Assembly: GCA_036276235.1 (NCBI GenBank)
Contig: DATBDZ010000042.1
Span: 1-23,574 of the forward strand
DNA: 23,574 nucleotides
Source of the DNA: JANWHF01 sp036276235
Lineage (GTDB): Bacteria > Planctomycetota > Phycisphaerae > Tepidisphaerales > Tepidisphaeraceae
Reading direction: 5' to 3'
Position 1 is the first letter of the stretch; every line of letters starts with the position of its first letter. Of the stretch, positions 8,031 through 15,539 are shown one piece after another. The notes beneath the pieces were generated by a model, which did not search any database, had not been told where the DNA came from, and saw only the letters and a list, made by a program, of their open reading frames with translations. A program made the translations under genes and the position numbers.

Positions 8031-8060
8031 TTGACTCAGTCCCGCATAAACAGGTACATT
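8031..8060 (+). promoter_or_regulatory. Promoter of the pseudopilin-like gene
   Basis: TTGACT (8031-8036), an 18-nt spacer and TACATT (8055-8060). The predicted start is near 8067, giving a 5' leader of about 135 nt. An inverted repeat, ACAGG (8050-8054) and CCTGT (8065-8069), straddles the -10 box and could be an operator. Confidence 0.55.
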
Positions 8061-8202
8061 ACCGCCTGTCGTCGTCTCGTGCGGAGAAGCAGCGTCACAT
8101 CCGGTTATTAGATGTTCTCAAAGAGACGGCGGCGGGTGTTGCATCATGTCGTTTTGGGTACGGGCCGCCCATGCCCGTGCGCCAGGTCCGAAAGGAGTGC
8201 CC

Positions 8203-8958
8203 ATGTCTCACCGTCGCACCCGAGCATTCACGCTCGTGGAGCTCCTCGTGGTGATCGGAATCATCGCGTTGCTGATTTCCATTCTTCTTCCCGCGTTGAG
8301 CAAAGCCCGCAAAGAGGCTTATCGCGTCAAGTGTATGAGTAACCTCCGCCAGATCATGCAGGTGGAGGCGATGTACGAGGCGGACTCCAAGGGTGTGCTC
8401 ATGTGGGCCAACTGGGGCGCTCGAACAGGCCTCGGCGGCTCAGCAGCCCCACACGCCCTTTCGCCGGGATGGCTTTATGCCGACACGGGCGGCTCGTTGG
8501 ATACCAATCCGATTGCCGTGAAAAAGGGTTTGGTCTACATCTACCTGAAAACCGCGGAGATTCTGCGTTGCCCGGTCGATGAACCCCCCTACCTTCAAGG
8601 GCCGACACAGAATCTGACCAGCTATCTTTGCAATGGTGCCACGCTCAACTATGGCGCTTCTGTCTTCACCCTTAACGTGGCCAAATTCAAGTCGAATTCG
8701 GTCATCTTTTGGGAAGCGCTGGAAACCGTCGGGTCGGCCGGAGGCGTGTCCTGGAATGATGGATCGAGCTATCCACGCGAAGAGACGCTTTCAGATCGCC
8801 ATGGCAAAAGCGGCGTGTTGGCTTTCATCGATGGGCATGTCGAAGTCTGGTCACAGTCGGAGTTTGACCACAAGCGCCTGCGCAACTCCTTCCAAGGTGA
8901 AGGCAGCATACCGAACGAACTTTGGTGCGCGCCAGACCTGATTGGCGGCGGTAGCTGA
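8203..8958 (+). CDS. Type II secretion pseudopilin-like / H-X9-DG protein
   Basis: A 251-residue protein with a class III prepilin-like leader: the basic start MSHRRTRA, then FTLVELLVVIGIIALLISILLPAL, in which cleavage is expected before Phe and Glu is at mature position 5. The next part, ARKEAYRVKCMSNLRQI, is typical of the large planctomycete family of pseudopilin-like proteins. Near the C-terminus RHGKSGVLAFIDGHVE holds the family's H-X9-DG motif. Such proteins are abundant paralogues in planctomycetes, and their role in the type II or pilus-like machinery is unproven. AAAGGAG (8191-8197) fixes the start at 8203 rather than the upstream ATG 8146. No other secretion gene lies nearby, so it is an orphan. 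A strong terminator follows. Confidence 0.9.
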   Translation: MSHRRTRAFTLVELLVVIGIIALLISILLPALSKARKEAYRVKCMSNLRQIMQVEAMYEADSKGVLMWANWGARTGLGGSAAPHALSPGWLYADTGGSLDTNPIAVKKGLVYIYLKTAEILRCPVDEPPYLQGPTQNLTSYLCNGATLNYGASVFTLNVAKFKSNSVIFWEALETVGSAGGVSWNDGSSYPREETLSDRHGKSGVLAFIDGHVEVWSQSEFDHKRLRNSFQGEGSIPNELWCAPDLIGGGS

Positions 8959-8990
8959 TCGGTTCCGCTCCTTCGATTTCTGCAAATTGG

Positions 8991-9026
8991 AAAAGAGACT
9001 CGCACCAGCTGGTGCGAGTCTTTTTT
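8991..9026. terminator. Bidirectional terminator, 24-bp perfect palindrome
   Basis: GACTCGCACCAG and its exact reverse complement form a palindrome at 8997-9020, with A-rich sequence before and six T after. It lies between the convergent pseudopilin-like and HMA genes and should end transcription from both. Confidence 0.9.
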
Positions 9027-9051
9027 GTTATATCCAGTTATAAGGTACGTT

Positions 9052-9315
9052 TTAATGCGCGGCGGTATCCGCCGAGCGCTGGCTAAACCCGGTGGCGCGG
9101 TAGCCGGCCCCATTCACAGCTTCCATTAACTGGCTGACACTTGCCTCAAGCGGGTCGAACAAGACCGAAACCTGCCCGCTGTTAAAGTCAACTTCAACCT
9201 CGTGCACACCAGACATCGCCGCAAGCGATTTCTGGATGGCTCGCTCGCACTTATGGCAGTGCATCCCTTCGACCCGAATCAAGGCAAGCTGATCGCGACC
9301 AATATCTCCAGACAT
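9052..9315 (-). CDS. Heavy-metal-associated (HMA) domain protein, CopZ-like
   Basis: An 87-residue single HMA domain. GMHCHKC (Cys20 and Cys23) is the paired-cysteine loop that binds Cu(I) or another soft metal ion; VHEVEVDFNSGQVSVLFDP and the Ala-Gly-Tyr end (VNGAGYRATG) complete the ferredoxin-like fold. It probably carries metal in the cytoplasm, but no P-type ATPase or CsoR/CueR regulator is beside it, so the partner is unknown. The start at 9315 is supported by GAGGGAG (plus-strand positions 9324-9330) 8 nt upstream; an ATG 13 codons earlier has no ribosome site. Confidence 0.85.
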   Translation of the reverse strand: MSGDIGRDQLALIRVEGMHCHKCERAIQKSLAAMSGVHEVEVDFNSGQVSVLFDPLEASVSQLMEAVNGAGYRATGFSQRSADTAAH

Positions 9316-9354
9316 AACAACGGCTCCCTCAAGTCCTCGCCTTACCACTTCCAT

Positions 9355-9599
9355 TTAGCATAGTCTGCAAAGTGGCTGCCGACAATAGTTTGTACGTCGG
9401 ATGTGCGAAAATGGATCAAAAAACCCTGCCGCGCCATTCTGGCCGGGAAGGTATGTCAGCCCTGCCGTTTTTTCGGGGACAATCGGCCGAATGTAAGAAA
9501 GACAACCGTCAAATGCCGAAGGACAAGCAATTGCCGGCGCACGGCACGGGATTTGTTGTTTGGTTTTTCGCACACGCTCGGCCACACGCTGAAGTGTGC
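9355..9599. other. Intergenic stretch without a recognisable gene
   Basis: Short ORFs run in both directions here, but none has a ribosome site or family resemblance. A small hairpin, CCGAC...GTCGG, lies at about 9379-9400. The promoter of the HMA gene should be in the left part, but I could not identify it. Confidence 0.3.
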
Positions 9600-9704
9600 T
9601 AATAACTTTGCCCGCATATTCCGGCCCACCCACACCCTAGAACCCCCGGGCCGGAACCCCATAGCCCGCAGCCGGCATCATCCCTGATGCCGGCTGTTTT
9701 TTTT
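9600..9704 (+). ncRNA. Candidate small RNA or trpG leader with two hairpins
   Basis: A -10-like TAATAA at 9600-9605 would start an RNA near 9612; the -35 is poor. The RNA would hold a perfect 9-bp stem, TTCCGGCCC (9619-9627) with GGGCCGGAA (9648-9656), then a terminator hairpin at 9669-9704. No coding sequence precedes the terminator, so it must end a non-coding transcript or act as an attenuator for trpG, whose ATG is 28 nt downstream. No known RNA family was recognised. Confidence 0.4.
9669..9704 (+). terminator. trpG: Strong intrinsic terminator just before trpG
   Basis: CAGCCGGCATCA (9669-9680), a 4-nt loop, TGATGCCGGCTG (9685-9696) and eight T. The stem is 12 bp and perfect. The 3' arm could also pair with GCCGGCATGA at 9727-9736, which covers the trpG start codon. 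Confidence 0.85.
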
Positions 9705-9732
9705 GCCCCGGCGCGCTTACAGTTGAGCCGGC

Positions 9733-10302
9733 ATGATCGTTCTGATCGATAACTACGATTCGTTTACCTACAACCTTGTCCAGAAACTGGGCGAGACAGA
9801 CCCTTCGCGGGAAATCCGCGTTTTCCGAAACGACAAGGTGACGACCGACCAGATCGAAGATTTACACCCCACGCACATTGTGATCTCCCCCGGCCCCTGT
9901 ACGCCGCGTGAGGGCGGCGTTAGCAATGATGTGATCCGCCACTTCGGCCCCAAGCTGCCGGTACTGGGCGTTTGCCTCGGGCATCAGTGCATCGGATTCA
10001 CCGCCGGCGCACAGGTGATCCGCGCTGCGCGGCTCATGCACGGGAAGACGGATCAGATTCACCACGACGGCCGAACGCTCTACTTGGGCATGCCCGATCC
10101 CTTCACCGCCACGCGCTATCACAGCCTGATCATCGAGAACAACACGCTTCCGCAAGAATACGAAATCAGCGCCTGGACCGCTCATGACGAGATCATGGGC
10201 GTCCGCCACAAAACCTGGCCGCTGGAAGGCGTGCAATACCACCCGGAGAGCTTTTTAACTGAGCAGGGGGAAAGACTGCTGGCGAATTTTCTGAAGAAGT
10301 AG
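9733..10302 (+). CDS. trpG: Anthranilate/aminodeoxychorismate synthase glutaminase subunit
   Basis: A 189-residue class I glutamine amidotransferase that supplies ammonia to TrpE (anthranilate, tryptophan path) or PabB (4-amino-4-deoxychorismate, folate path). It opens with the family signature MIVLIDNYDSFTYNLVQ, has ISPGPCTP for the oxyanion loop, the nucleophile in GVCLGHQ (Cys81) and the His/Glu pair in YHPES (His170, Glu172). Many bacteria use one such subunit for both pathways (pabA/trpG), and the lack of trpE, trpD or pabB neighbours leaves this open. No clear Shine-Dalgarno precedes the ATG. A terminator hairpin ends 28 nt upstream, so the gene either has its own start just after it or is controlled by attenuation. 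Confidence 0.93.
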   Translation: MIVLIDNYDSFTYNLVQKLGETDPSREIRVFRNDKVTTDQIEDLHPTHIVISPGPCTPREGGVSNDVIRHFGPKLPVLGVCLGHQCIGFTAGAQVIRAARLMHGKTDQIHHDGRTLYLGMPDPFTATRYHSLIIENNTLPQEYEISAWTAHDEIMGVRHKTWPLEGVQYHPESFLTEQGERLLANFLKK

Positions 10303-10438
10303 GTTCTGGCTAAGAAACCCGATCGTGATCCATCCGGTCCTTGCTTGCGCGAGTGCCGCACCTATGCCGCTGAACGTGGATGGATCAGTTTTGGATTCGC
10401 CTTCGACAAAGGCTATTGCGAAAGTTGGGCGTTTTAGC

Positions 10439-10466
10439 TTGGCGGGTTTGATCAATCAGCTAAAAT
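10439..10466 (+). promoter_or_regulatory. Possible promoter of the Minf_1886-like gene
   Basis: TTGGCG (10439-10444), a 16-nt spacer and TAAAAT (10461-10466) lie only 11 nt before the ATG at 10478. This would give a leader of a few bases or none. There is no Shine-Dalgarno, in keeping with that. Confidence 0.4.
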
Positions 10467-10477
10467 CCGCAGCCGCG

Positions 10478-11032
10478 ATGGAGATTCACGGAGACCTGCC
10501 ATGCGTCGATTGCCGCTATAACCTGCGAGGGTTGCAGACGGACGGCAATTGCCCTGAATGTGGAACGGCGATCGAAAAAGCGTTGGGCCGGTCGCGGTTG
10601 AATGGAAACGGATCGCTACTGACCGCTGTTCGCCGCACTCGGTTTTACCCAGTCATGGCGGTGAGCGGGTGCCCGATTGACGGCGTCCTCTTTGTCCACG
10701 ATTCGATGCGAACGGCGGTGCGTCGAAAGATCCAGGAAGTGGGCCAGGGCAAGTCTATCAGGGAAGCGGGCAAAGGGCGGTCGGTGCACGTAAGCGCTGC
10801 GGACATCTGCGAGGGCTTCCGCGTCCACGCCAAACACTATTTCAACGATCAAAGCGAGGCGATGGACCTTCTGAATGAATGGGGATTGCGCTCCAGCGAG
10901 GATGTCGGTCGAGTCATATTCGCCATGGTGGCTGTCGGCGCTCTGGTGGTTACAGAGCAGGATTCGATCGAGCACTTCAGCGGGCTGTTCACGCTCGATT
11001 CCCTGTTAAAGGTCTGGGAATACAGCCGATAG
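10478..11032 (+). CDS. Zinc-ribbon, Minf_1886-type conserved protein
   Basis: A 184-residue protein. Residues 9-29 form a zinc ribbon, CVDCRYNLRGL...CPECG, with four cysteines (9, 12, 26, 29) in the CxxCxYNLRGL form common in planctomycetes. Residues about 50-184 match the Minf_1886-type domain known from Planctomycetes and Verrucomicrobia: FYPVMAV at its start, FVHDSMRTAVRRK, HVSAADICEGFRVHAKHYF, LLNEWGLRSSEDVGRVIFAMVAVGAL and FSGLFTLDSLL. In other genomes I recall this domain without the N-terminal ribbon, so the fusion may be unusual. The function is unknown. The start at 10478 is chosen because the ribbon begins there and a -10 box lies upstream; a 51-residue extension to 10325 has no family resemblance. 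Confidence 0.8.
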   Translation: MEIHGDLPCVDCRYNLRGLQTDGNCPECGTAIEKALGRSRLNGNGSLLTAVRRTRFYPVMAVSGCPIDGVLFVHDSMRTAVRRKIQEVGQGKSIREAGKGRSVHVSAADICEGFRVHAKHYFNDQSEAMDLLNEWGLRSSEDVGRVIFAMVAVGALVVTEQDSIEHFSGLFTLDSLLKVWEYSR

Positions 11033-11107
11033 TGACGGAGATTGTGGGTCTTGCGCTATCGTTACGAAACTCTATTTAGAATTACTTCACAACCGCCAGT
11101 TGTCGCT

Positions 11108-11572
11108 ATGAAATCGTTTTTGTTTGCATATGGAACGCTGCAACCGGGCAACGCGCCGCCTGAAATCCGCGACGCGCTGAAGACTCTTCGCCCTGCGGGT
11201 CATGCAACTACGCCGGGTCAGCTGTTCGATCTGGGCGATTATCCAGGCGCGATTTTCGACAAGAGCCGCGGGACGGTCGTTCGCGGCATGGTTTATCACC
11301 TCGCGGACAATCGGGATGCTCAACTCAAGCTTCTGAATCGCCTTGATGAATACGAAGGCGTGGATGGCGACAATTCTGCAAACAGCTTGTTCGTTCGCCG
11401 GAAGATTTCGGTTTCACTTCGCAGCGGACGATCTTTGGACTGCTGGGCTTACGAGTACAACAAACCAGTGGCGCAATCGGACGCCGTGTTCGACGGGCGC
11501 TCTGTCGGCGCACGCAAAAAACGTCGCACTTCACCAAAGCGCGCGCGGAGCGCATCTCGAGTTACCACATGA
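11108..11572 (+). CDS. Gamma-glutamylcyclotransferase-like (AIG2/GGCT fold) protein
   Basis: A 154-residue protein. FAYGTLQPGN (residues 5-14) is the family's substrate-binding loop; GQLFDLGDYPGAIFD and VRGMVYHL follow, and LLNRLDEYEGVD holds the expected acidic catalytic residue. GGCT-fold enzymes cyclise gamma-glutamyl groups to 5-oxoproline; substrate cannot be told from sequence. The last 20 or so residues (GARKKRRTSPKRARSASRVTT) form a basic tail outside the fold. The start at 11108 is used because the fold begins there; the 22 codons upstream lack resemblance. A -10-like TAGAAT lies at 11077-11082. The stop codon overlaps the next ATG (ATGA at 11569-11572), so the two genes are translationally coupled. 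Confidence 0.83.
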   Translation: MKSFLFAYGTLQPGNAPPEIRDALKTLRPAGHATTPGQLFDLGDYPGAIFDKSRGTVVRGMVYHLADNRDAQLKLLNRLDEYEGVDGDNSANSLFVRRKISVSLRSGRSLDCWAYEYNKPVAQSDAVFDGRSVGARKKRRTSPKRARSASRVTT

Positions 11573-12294
11573 GCGATCATCGCACACGATCTCGGCCTGT
11601 TATCGGCATCACCGTTGACACCGATGACGCGACGGGGCGGTATCTTCTCCATCCGGGTTATGCGACATCCGTTGAAAAAGCCGGCGGGTTGCCGCTGCTC
11701 TTGCCTTATCGAACGGATATCTCGCTGATTCCGCAGATCGTCGATTTGCTCGACGGCGTTCTCTTCAGCGGCGGCAATGATCTGGATCCCGCCCTTTACG
11801 GCGAAACGTATCATCCCAAGGCCGCGCCGATCGATCCGGATCGACAGCGATTTGAACTGGCCCTCTTGGCGGAAGTCGAGAAGCGGCGCACGCCGGCGCT
11901 GGGGATTTGCCTCGGATCGCAGTTGATGAACGTCTATCGCGGCGGAAGCTTGATCCAGTTTCTGCCCGACATCGAGCGACCCGAGACCATTGAGCATCGC
12001 AAACTTGGAACAGAAATGCCGCGGCATGGAGTAAACCTTGAACCGCAGTCGGCCGCAGCACAAACGATTGGCAAAACATTGCTAGACGCCAATAGCAGCC
12101 ACAAGCAGGCGGTGAAGAAACTCGGGCGCGGGCTGCGAATCATCGGCACTTCACCCGACGGCGTGATCGAGGGCATCGAAGATCCATCCCTCCCGCTATT
12201 CCTCGGCGTGCAGTGGCATCCAGAGCGATTGCACGAAGAGAAGGATCACCTGGCGCTGTTCAAATTGCTCGTTGATAGAGCAGCCAAGCATTAG
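11569..12294 (+). CDS. Class I glutamine amidotransferase-like hydrolase (peptidase C26, PuuD-like)
   Basis: A 241-residue cytoplasmic hydrolase of the gamma-glutamyl hydrolase/PuuD type. RPVIGITVDTDD and HPGYATSVEKAGGLPLLLP open the fold; GVLFSGGNDLDPALYGE is the characteristic strand-loop; the nucleophile is in GICLGSQLMNV (Cys114) and the His/Glu pair in VQWHPE (His217, Glu219). NSSHKQAV is the substrate-site segment. Relatives cleave gamma-glutamyl-GABA or other gamma-glutamyl amides. Coupling by ATGA overlap to a GGCT-like gene suggests that both act on the same gamma-glutamyl compounds. No polyamine genes are nearby, so the name puuD is not assigned. Confidence 0.9.
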   Translation: MSDHRTRSRPVIGITVDTDDATGRYLLHPGYATSVEKAGGLPLLLPYRTDISLIPQIVDLLDGVLFSGGNDLDPALYGETYHPKAAPIDPDRQRFELALLAEVEKRRTPALGICLGSQLMNVYRGGSLIQFLPDIERPETIEHRKLGTEMPRHGVNLEPQSAAAQTIGKTLLDANSSHKQAVKKLGRGLRIIGTSPDGVIEGIEDPSLPLFLGVQWHPERLHEEKDHLALFKLLVDRAAKH

Positions 12295-12393
12295 CCGCTC
12301 GCGGCTTCGCGAATCGCATGACGTCCCCCGCTTCCCCGCCCCGCTCCCCCCACCCCGCTTCCCCCCGCCCCGCTTTCCCCTACACTCCAGCAA
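12295..12393 (+). other. Pyrimidine-rich tract upstream of the glycosyltransferase
   Basis: From about 12326 to 12386 the plus strand is nearly all C and T, with repeats of CCCCGCTTCCCC/CCCCGCTCCCC. TACACT (12381-12386) at its end is a -10 candidate exactly 7 nt before the GTG start. No -35 can be seen within the tract. Confidence 0.45.
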
Positions 12394-13464
12394 GTGCGCA
12401 GAATCCTCCTCCTAAACACCGACCTAGAACTAGGCGGCACCCCCACCGTCATCCGCGAACTCGCAACGCGCTTAACTAAAGCAACGAACGCACACCTTGA
12501 AGTCGCCTGCCTGGCGACCTTCGGCCCCATCGGTCATCAGATCGAACAAGCAGGAATCAAAGTCACGGCACTCAATGCCGCCGGTGCGCTTGATCTGATG
12601 GTGGCAGCTCGATTGATCCGCCTGATCCGCAAACATCGAATCGACACCGTCTTCAGCTTCCTCGTGCACGCCAACACGATGGCGGCGGTCGCTTCGCGAT
12701 ATTGCCGCGACGTGCGATTCATTCAGGCGATCCAGACCACCCAGCCGCGCCCGCGCTGGCATTGGCCGGTGCAGGCGGCGGCGCAGTACGCCGCCGAGCG
12801 GATCGTCACGCCATCACATTCCGTCGAGCAGGCCGCGCGCGATTGGGCGTACGTGCCGCCGGAGAAGATTGTCGTGATTCCCAATGCGATTGATCTGCCG
12901 CCGGCAATGCCCGATTTCAATCGGCCAGTGAAGAGTGGAGTTGCGCGGATCGGCTTCATTGGCCGGCTCGATCCCGTCAAGCGCGTCGAATATCTCGTCG
13001 TCGCGATGAACCACGTTCGAGGCGCGCATCTGCAGATCTTCGGCGCGGGCGAACGCCGCGCGGCTCTCGAAGAACTGATCGATCAACAAAAGTTGGCGGA
13101 TCGCGTCACCCTTCGGGGCCCGTCATCGGGACCGATGGAAGCGTTGCGGCAAATCGATGTACTGGTACTCCCCTCGGAGGCGGAGGGCTTCCCGCTCGTG
13201 CTGATCGAAGCGATGGCGACGGGCGTGCCGATCGTCGCCACTGACGCGCCAGGAATTCGAGATGTGGTGAGTAACGGCGCGACGGCATTGATGGTCCCGG
13301 TCGGTTCGCCGACGAAGCTGGGAGCCGCAATTCAGCGGTTGGTTGATGATGCGCCTTTGCGACGCAGACTCGCAACCGATGCCTATGCCGAAGTGAGCCG
13401 GCGGTTTACCTGGGATCGCGTGCTACCACAATACATGCGCCTGCTGCAACTCCAGGGTGCGTAA
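12394..13464 (+). CDS. Glycosyltransferase family 4 (GT-B fold)
   Basis: A 356-residue retaining glycosyltransferase. The N-terminal donor-free domain opens with RRILLLNTDLELGGTPTVIRELA, the GG loop of GT-B enzymes. The C-terminal domain begins at RIGFIGRLDPVKRVEYLV and contains the EX7E motif in EGFPLVLIEAMATGVPIVATDAPGI. Such enzymes build cell-surface polysaccharide or glycolipid by transferring a sugar from a nucleotide donor; donor and acceptor cannot be told. There is no signal peptide or membrane segment. The start is GTG at 12394, with no ribosome site but a -10 box 7 nt upstream, suggesting a leaderless message. It stands alone, without other polysaccharide genes. Confidence 0.9.
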   Translation: MRRILLLNTDLELGGTPTVIRELATRLTKATNAHLEVACLATFGPIGHQIEQAGIKVTALNAAGALDLMVAARLIRLIRKHRIDTVFSFLVHANTMAAVASRYCRDVRFIQAIQTTQPRPRWHWPVQAAAQYAAERIVTPSHSVEQAARDWAYVPPEKIVVIPNAIDLPPAMPDFNRPVKSGVARIGFIGRLDPVKRVEYLVVAMNHVRGAHLQIFGAGERRAALEELIDQQKLADRVTLRGPSSGPMEALRQIDVLVLPSEAEGFPLVLIEAMATGVPIVATDAPGIRDVVSNGATALMVPVGSPTKLGAAIQRLVDDAPLRRRLATDAYAEVSRRFTWDRVLPQYMRLLQLQGA

Positions 13465-13470
13465 CAATTT

Positions 13471-13503
13471 CGGCGACGAGTCTTTTCCCCTCCTCCGGTA
13501 CCC
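13471..13503. repeat. Half copy of the GTACCG palindromic repeat
   Basis: CGGCGACGAGTCTT followed by TCCCCTCCTCCGGTAC matches, with two or three changes, one end of the full element at 21088-21116. The second arm is missing. It lies between the convergent glycosyltransferase and aldehyde dehydrogenase genes. Confidence 0.7.
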
Positions 13504-13524
13504 TGCTGCGTTCTTGGGGCCCGA

Positions 13525-15060
13525 TCAACCAACCTCAAAATTAATTCCCTGCGCCAGCGGAAGCTGCCGCGAATAGTTCACGGTATTGGTCGCTCGCCGC
13601 ATGTAGGCTTTCCAGGAATCGGAGCCGGATTCGCGGCCCCCGCCGGTTTGCTTTTCGCCGCCGAATGCGCCGCCGATCTCGGCGCCGCTGGTTCCGATGT
13701 TGACGTTGGCGATCCCGCAATCCGAGCCGGCGGGCCCGAGGAACTGCTCGGCTTCGCGAATGTCGGAAGTAAAGATCGCCGACGAGAGCCCCTGCGGGAC
13801 GGCGTTATGCAGCTCGATCGCCTGCCCGACGTTTTCGTACCCCATCACATAAAGAATCGGCGCGAAGGTTTCCTCGGAGGTGATGGGGGCGGCGTGATCG
13901 ATCTCGACGATCGCCGGCCGCACATAAACGCCGCCGGCGGGCACCTCGCGCACGCGGCCGCCGCCGTGGATCTTGCCCCCCTGCTTGCGGGCGGCTTCCA
14001 GCGCTTCATCCATCGCCCGTCCGGCGTTTTCATCAATGAGCGGGCCGACGAGGACACCGCTATCCAGCGGATTGCCGATCTTCAGCCGTGAGAAGACGCC
14101 GATCAGTCGTTCAGTCACTTGTTTGCGAATCGAGTGATGCACGATCAAGCGGCGAAGCGTCGTGCAGCGCTGCCCGCAAGTCCCCGCGGCGGCGAAGGTA
14201 ATCGCGCGCACCGCCAATTCCAGATCGGCCGATGGCGCGAGGATCATCCCGTTGTTCCCGCCCAATTCGAGCAGCGAGCGGCCAAGCCGCTTGGCGACCG
14301 TTTGCGCCACCGCGCGCCCCATCCGTACCGAACCCGTCGCCGAGATCAGCGGCAAGTTTTCCGACGATGCAAGCTGCTCGCCGGTCTGCGGCCCGGTCCC
14401 GACGACGACGCTCAGCACGCCATCGGGAACGTCCGCCATCTCAGCCAGAACTTCCAACGCAATGTTATGACACGCCAGCGCGCAGAGCGGCGTCTTTTCC
14501 GAAGGTTTCCAGACAATCGTGTCGCCGCACACCAAAGCGAGCATCGCATTCCACGCCCAGACGGCGACGGGGAAATTGAATGCGGTGATGACGCCGACCG
14601 GCCCCAGCGGATGCCACTGCTCCATCATGCGATGGCCCGGCCGCTCGCTGGGCATGGTGTAGCCGTAAAGTTGCCGCGACAGCCCAACGGCAAAGTCGCA
14701 GATGTCGATCATCTCCTGCACTTCGCCGAGCGATTCCGCAAGGATCTTCCCGCCTTCAAGCGATACCAGTGCCGCCAGATCCGCTTTGCGCAAGCGAAGC
14801 TGTTCGCCCAGCCGACGAACAAACTCGCCGCGCACCGGCGCGGGCACGGTGCGCCAGATTTTGAAAGCATCCTGCGCGCGGCCAATCACTGACTCCACAT
14901 CCTCGCGCGACGCCGACCGAACGGTCGCCAAGTGCTGCCCATCAATCGGCGAGCGCACCGCCAGCGGCCCCCCGCCGCTCTGGAGCCACTGACGACCAAC
15001 GGCGACGCCGCTGTTTTCGGTAGACAGCCTCAGCTTCTGCAACACTTCATTGGGTGCCAT
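13525..15060 (-). CDS. amaB: ALDH7-type aldehyde dehydrogenase (piperideine-6-carboxylate / aminoadipate semialdehyde dehydrogenase)
   Basis: A 511-residue NAD(P)-dependent aldehyde dehydrogenase of the ALDH7/antiquitin group, which oxidises L-2-aminoadipate 6-semialdehyde (in equilibrium with piperideine-6-carboxylate) in lysine breakdown. Evidence: ITAFNFPVAVWAWN and VWKPSEKTPL for the cofactor site, SLLELGGNN with the general base (Glu265), GTCGQRCTTLRR with the catalytic Cys299, and above all the ALDH7 hallmark NIGTSGAEIGGAFGGEKQTG ahead of GRESGSDSWKAYMRR. The gene symbol is by family analogy (also pcd). The start is placed at ATG 15060, 7 nt after a perfect TATAAT; the ATG three codons earlier lies inside that -10 box. 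It is monocistronic, with no other lysine genes in the window. Confidence 0.92.
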   Translation of the reverse strand: MAPNEVLQKLRLSTENSGVAVGRQWLQSGGGPLAVRSPIDGQHLATVRSASREDVESVIGRAQDAFKIWRTVPAPVRGEFVRRLGEQLRLRKADLAALVSLEGGKILAESLGEVQEMIDICDFAVGLSRQLYGYTMPSERPGHRMMEQWHPLGPVGVITAFNFPVAVWAWNAMLALVCGDTIVWKPSEKTPLCALACHNIALEVLAEMADVPDGVLSVVVGTGPQTGEQLASSENLPLISATGSVRMGRAVAQTVAKRLGRSLLELGGNNGMILAPSADLELAVRAITFAAAGTCGQRCTTLRRLIVHHSIRKQVTERLIGVFSRLKIGNPLDSGVLVGPLIDENAGRAMDEALEAARKQGGKIHGGGRVREVPAGGVYVRPAIVEIDHAAPITSEETFAPILYVMGYENVGQAIELHNAVPQGLSSAIFTSDIREAEQFLGPAGSDCGIANVNIGTSGAEIGGAFGGEKQTGGGRESGSDSWKAYMRRATNTVNYSRQLPLAQGINFEVG

Positions 15061-15067
15061 AGTCCAC

Positions 15068-15073
15068 ATTATA
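15068..15073 (-). promoter_or_regulatory. amaB: -10 box giving a leaderless amaB message
   Basis: TATAAT on the minus strand, followed by 7 nt and then the amaB ATG at 15060. With normal spacing, transcription would begin at the A of the ATG or one base before it. No -35 consensus is obvious. Confidence 0.55.
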
Positions 15074-15539
15074 TGTACGATTGGTCACAGTTGGGTTTGT
15101 TGGCCCGGAACGAAGACCCATCTTCTTTGCGCTCATTGCATCTTAGCGGTCTTATCGTCATTCGAATTGCGCAAAGACGCGAAGAGGCAAAGTCCGCAAA
15201 GCTGACAAATGCATTAACACGGCAATACCGCTGGGAAGTCCGCCGCGCACGCCTGCAACGAGCGTCCAAACTGGATGGTCGCCGGTCGCGCGCGTTCTTC
15301 AAGCTCGAAATCCGTGTTGCGCTTTGTATAAAAATGCGGCGCGCCGAGCTCCCCCGTGTTGCCTATTCTTTGCTTAACGCATTTAATAAGTCATTTCACA
15401 AGAATTGGTTGCGCGGCTTCGTTCAAGATGCATCGGTTCCGGATAATATCACCCCGTAACACATCAGTTGTCAAGCTATATTGTGATATGCCGAAGAGTT
15501 TCCCGCGGCTGGCCCTGCCGTCCGCTTCGAGCCCATCCG
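15074..15539. other. Intergenic region between amaB and the PcfJ-domain gene
   Basis: No gene is supported. The stretch contains one copy of a dispersed GCAAAG-type repeat (15162-15201). TATAAA at about 15327 on the plus strand and TTGTCA at about 15463 look promoter-like, but no coding sequence follows either. Confidence 0.4.
15162..15201. repeat. Dispersed GCAAAG-type repeat, copy A
   Basis: TCGAATTGCGCAAAGACGCG followed by AAGAGGCAAAGTCCGCAAAG. Copy B at 18477-18515 has the same opening and order with about six substitutions. The unit is an iterated (G)CAAAG pattern and is not palindromic. Confidence 0.7.

Noticed and set aside
7941..8111. 56-codon plus-strand ORF upstream of the pseudopilin gene
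   Set aside because: It overlaps the pseudopilin promoter, and I recognise no family; evidence is limited to a GGAG site.
9355..9700. Tryptophan leader peptide for classical trpG attenuation
   Set aside because: No short ORF with adjacent Trp codons was found before the terminator.
14119..14892. 257-codon plus-strand ORF antisense to amaB
   Set aside because: Its composition (Arg, His, Pro) is typical of a shadow frame and it lies wholly within a certain gene.
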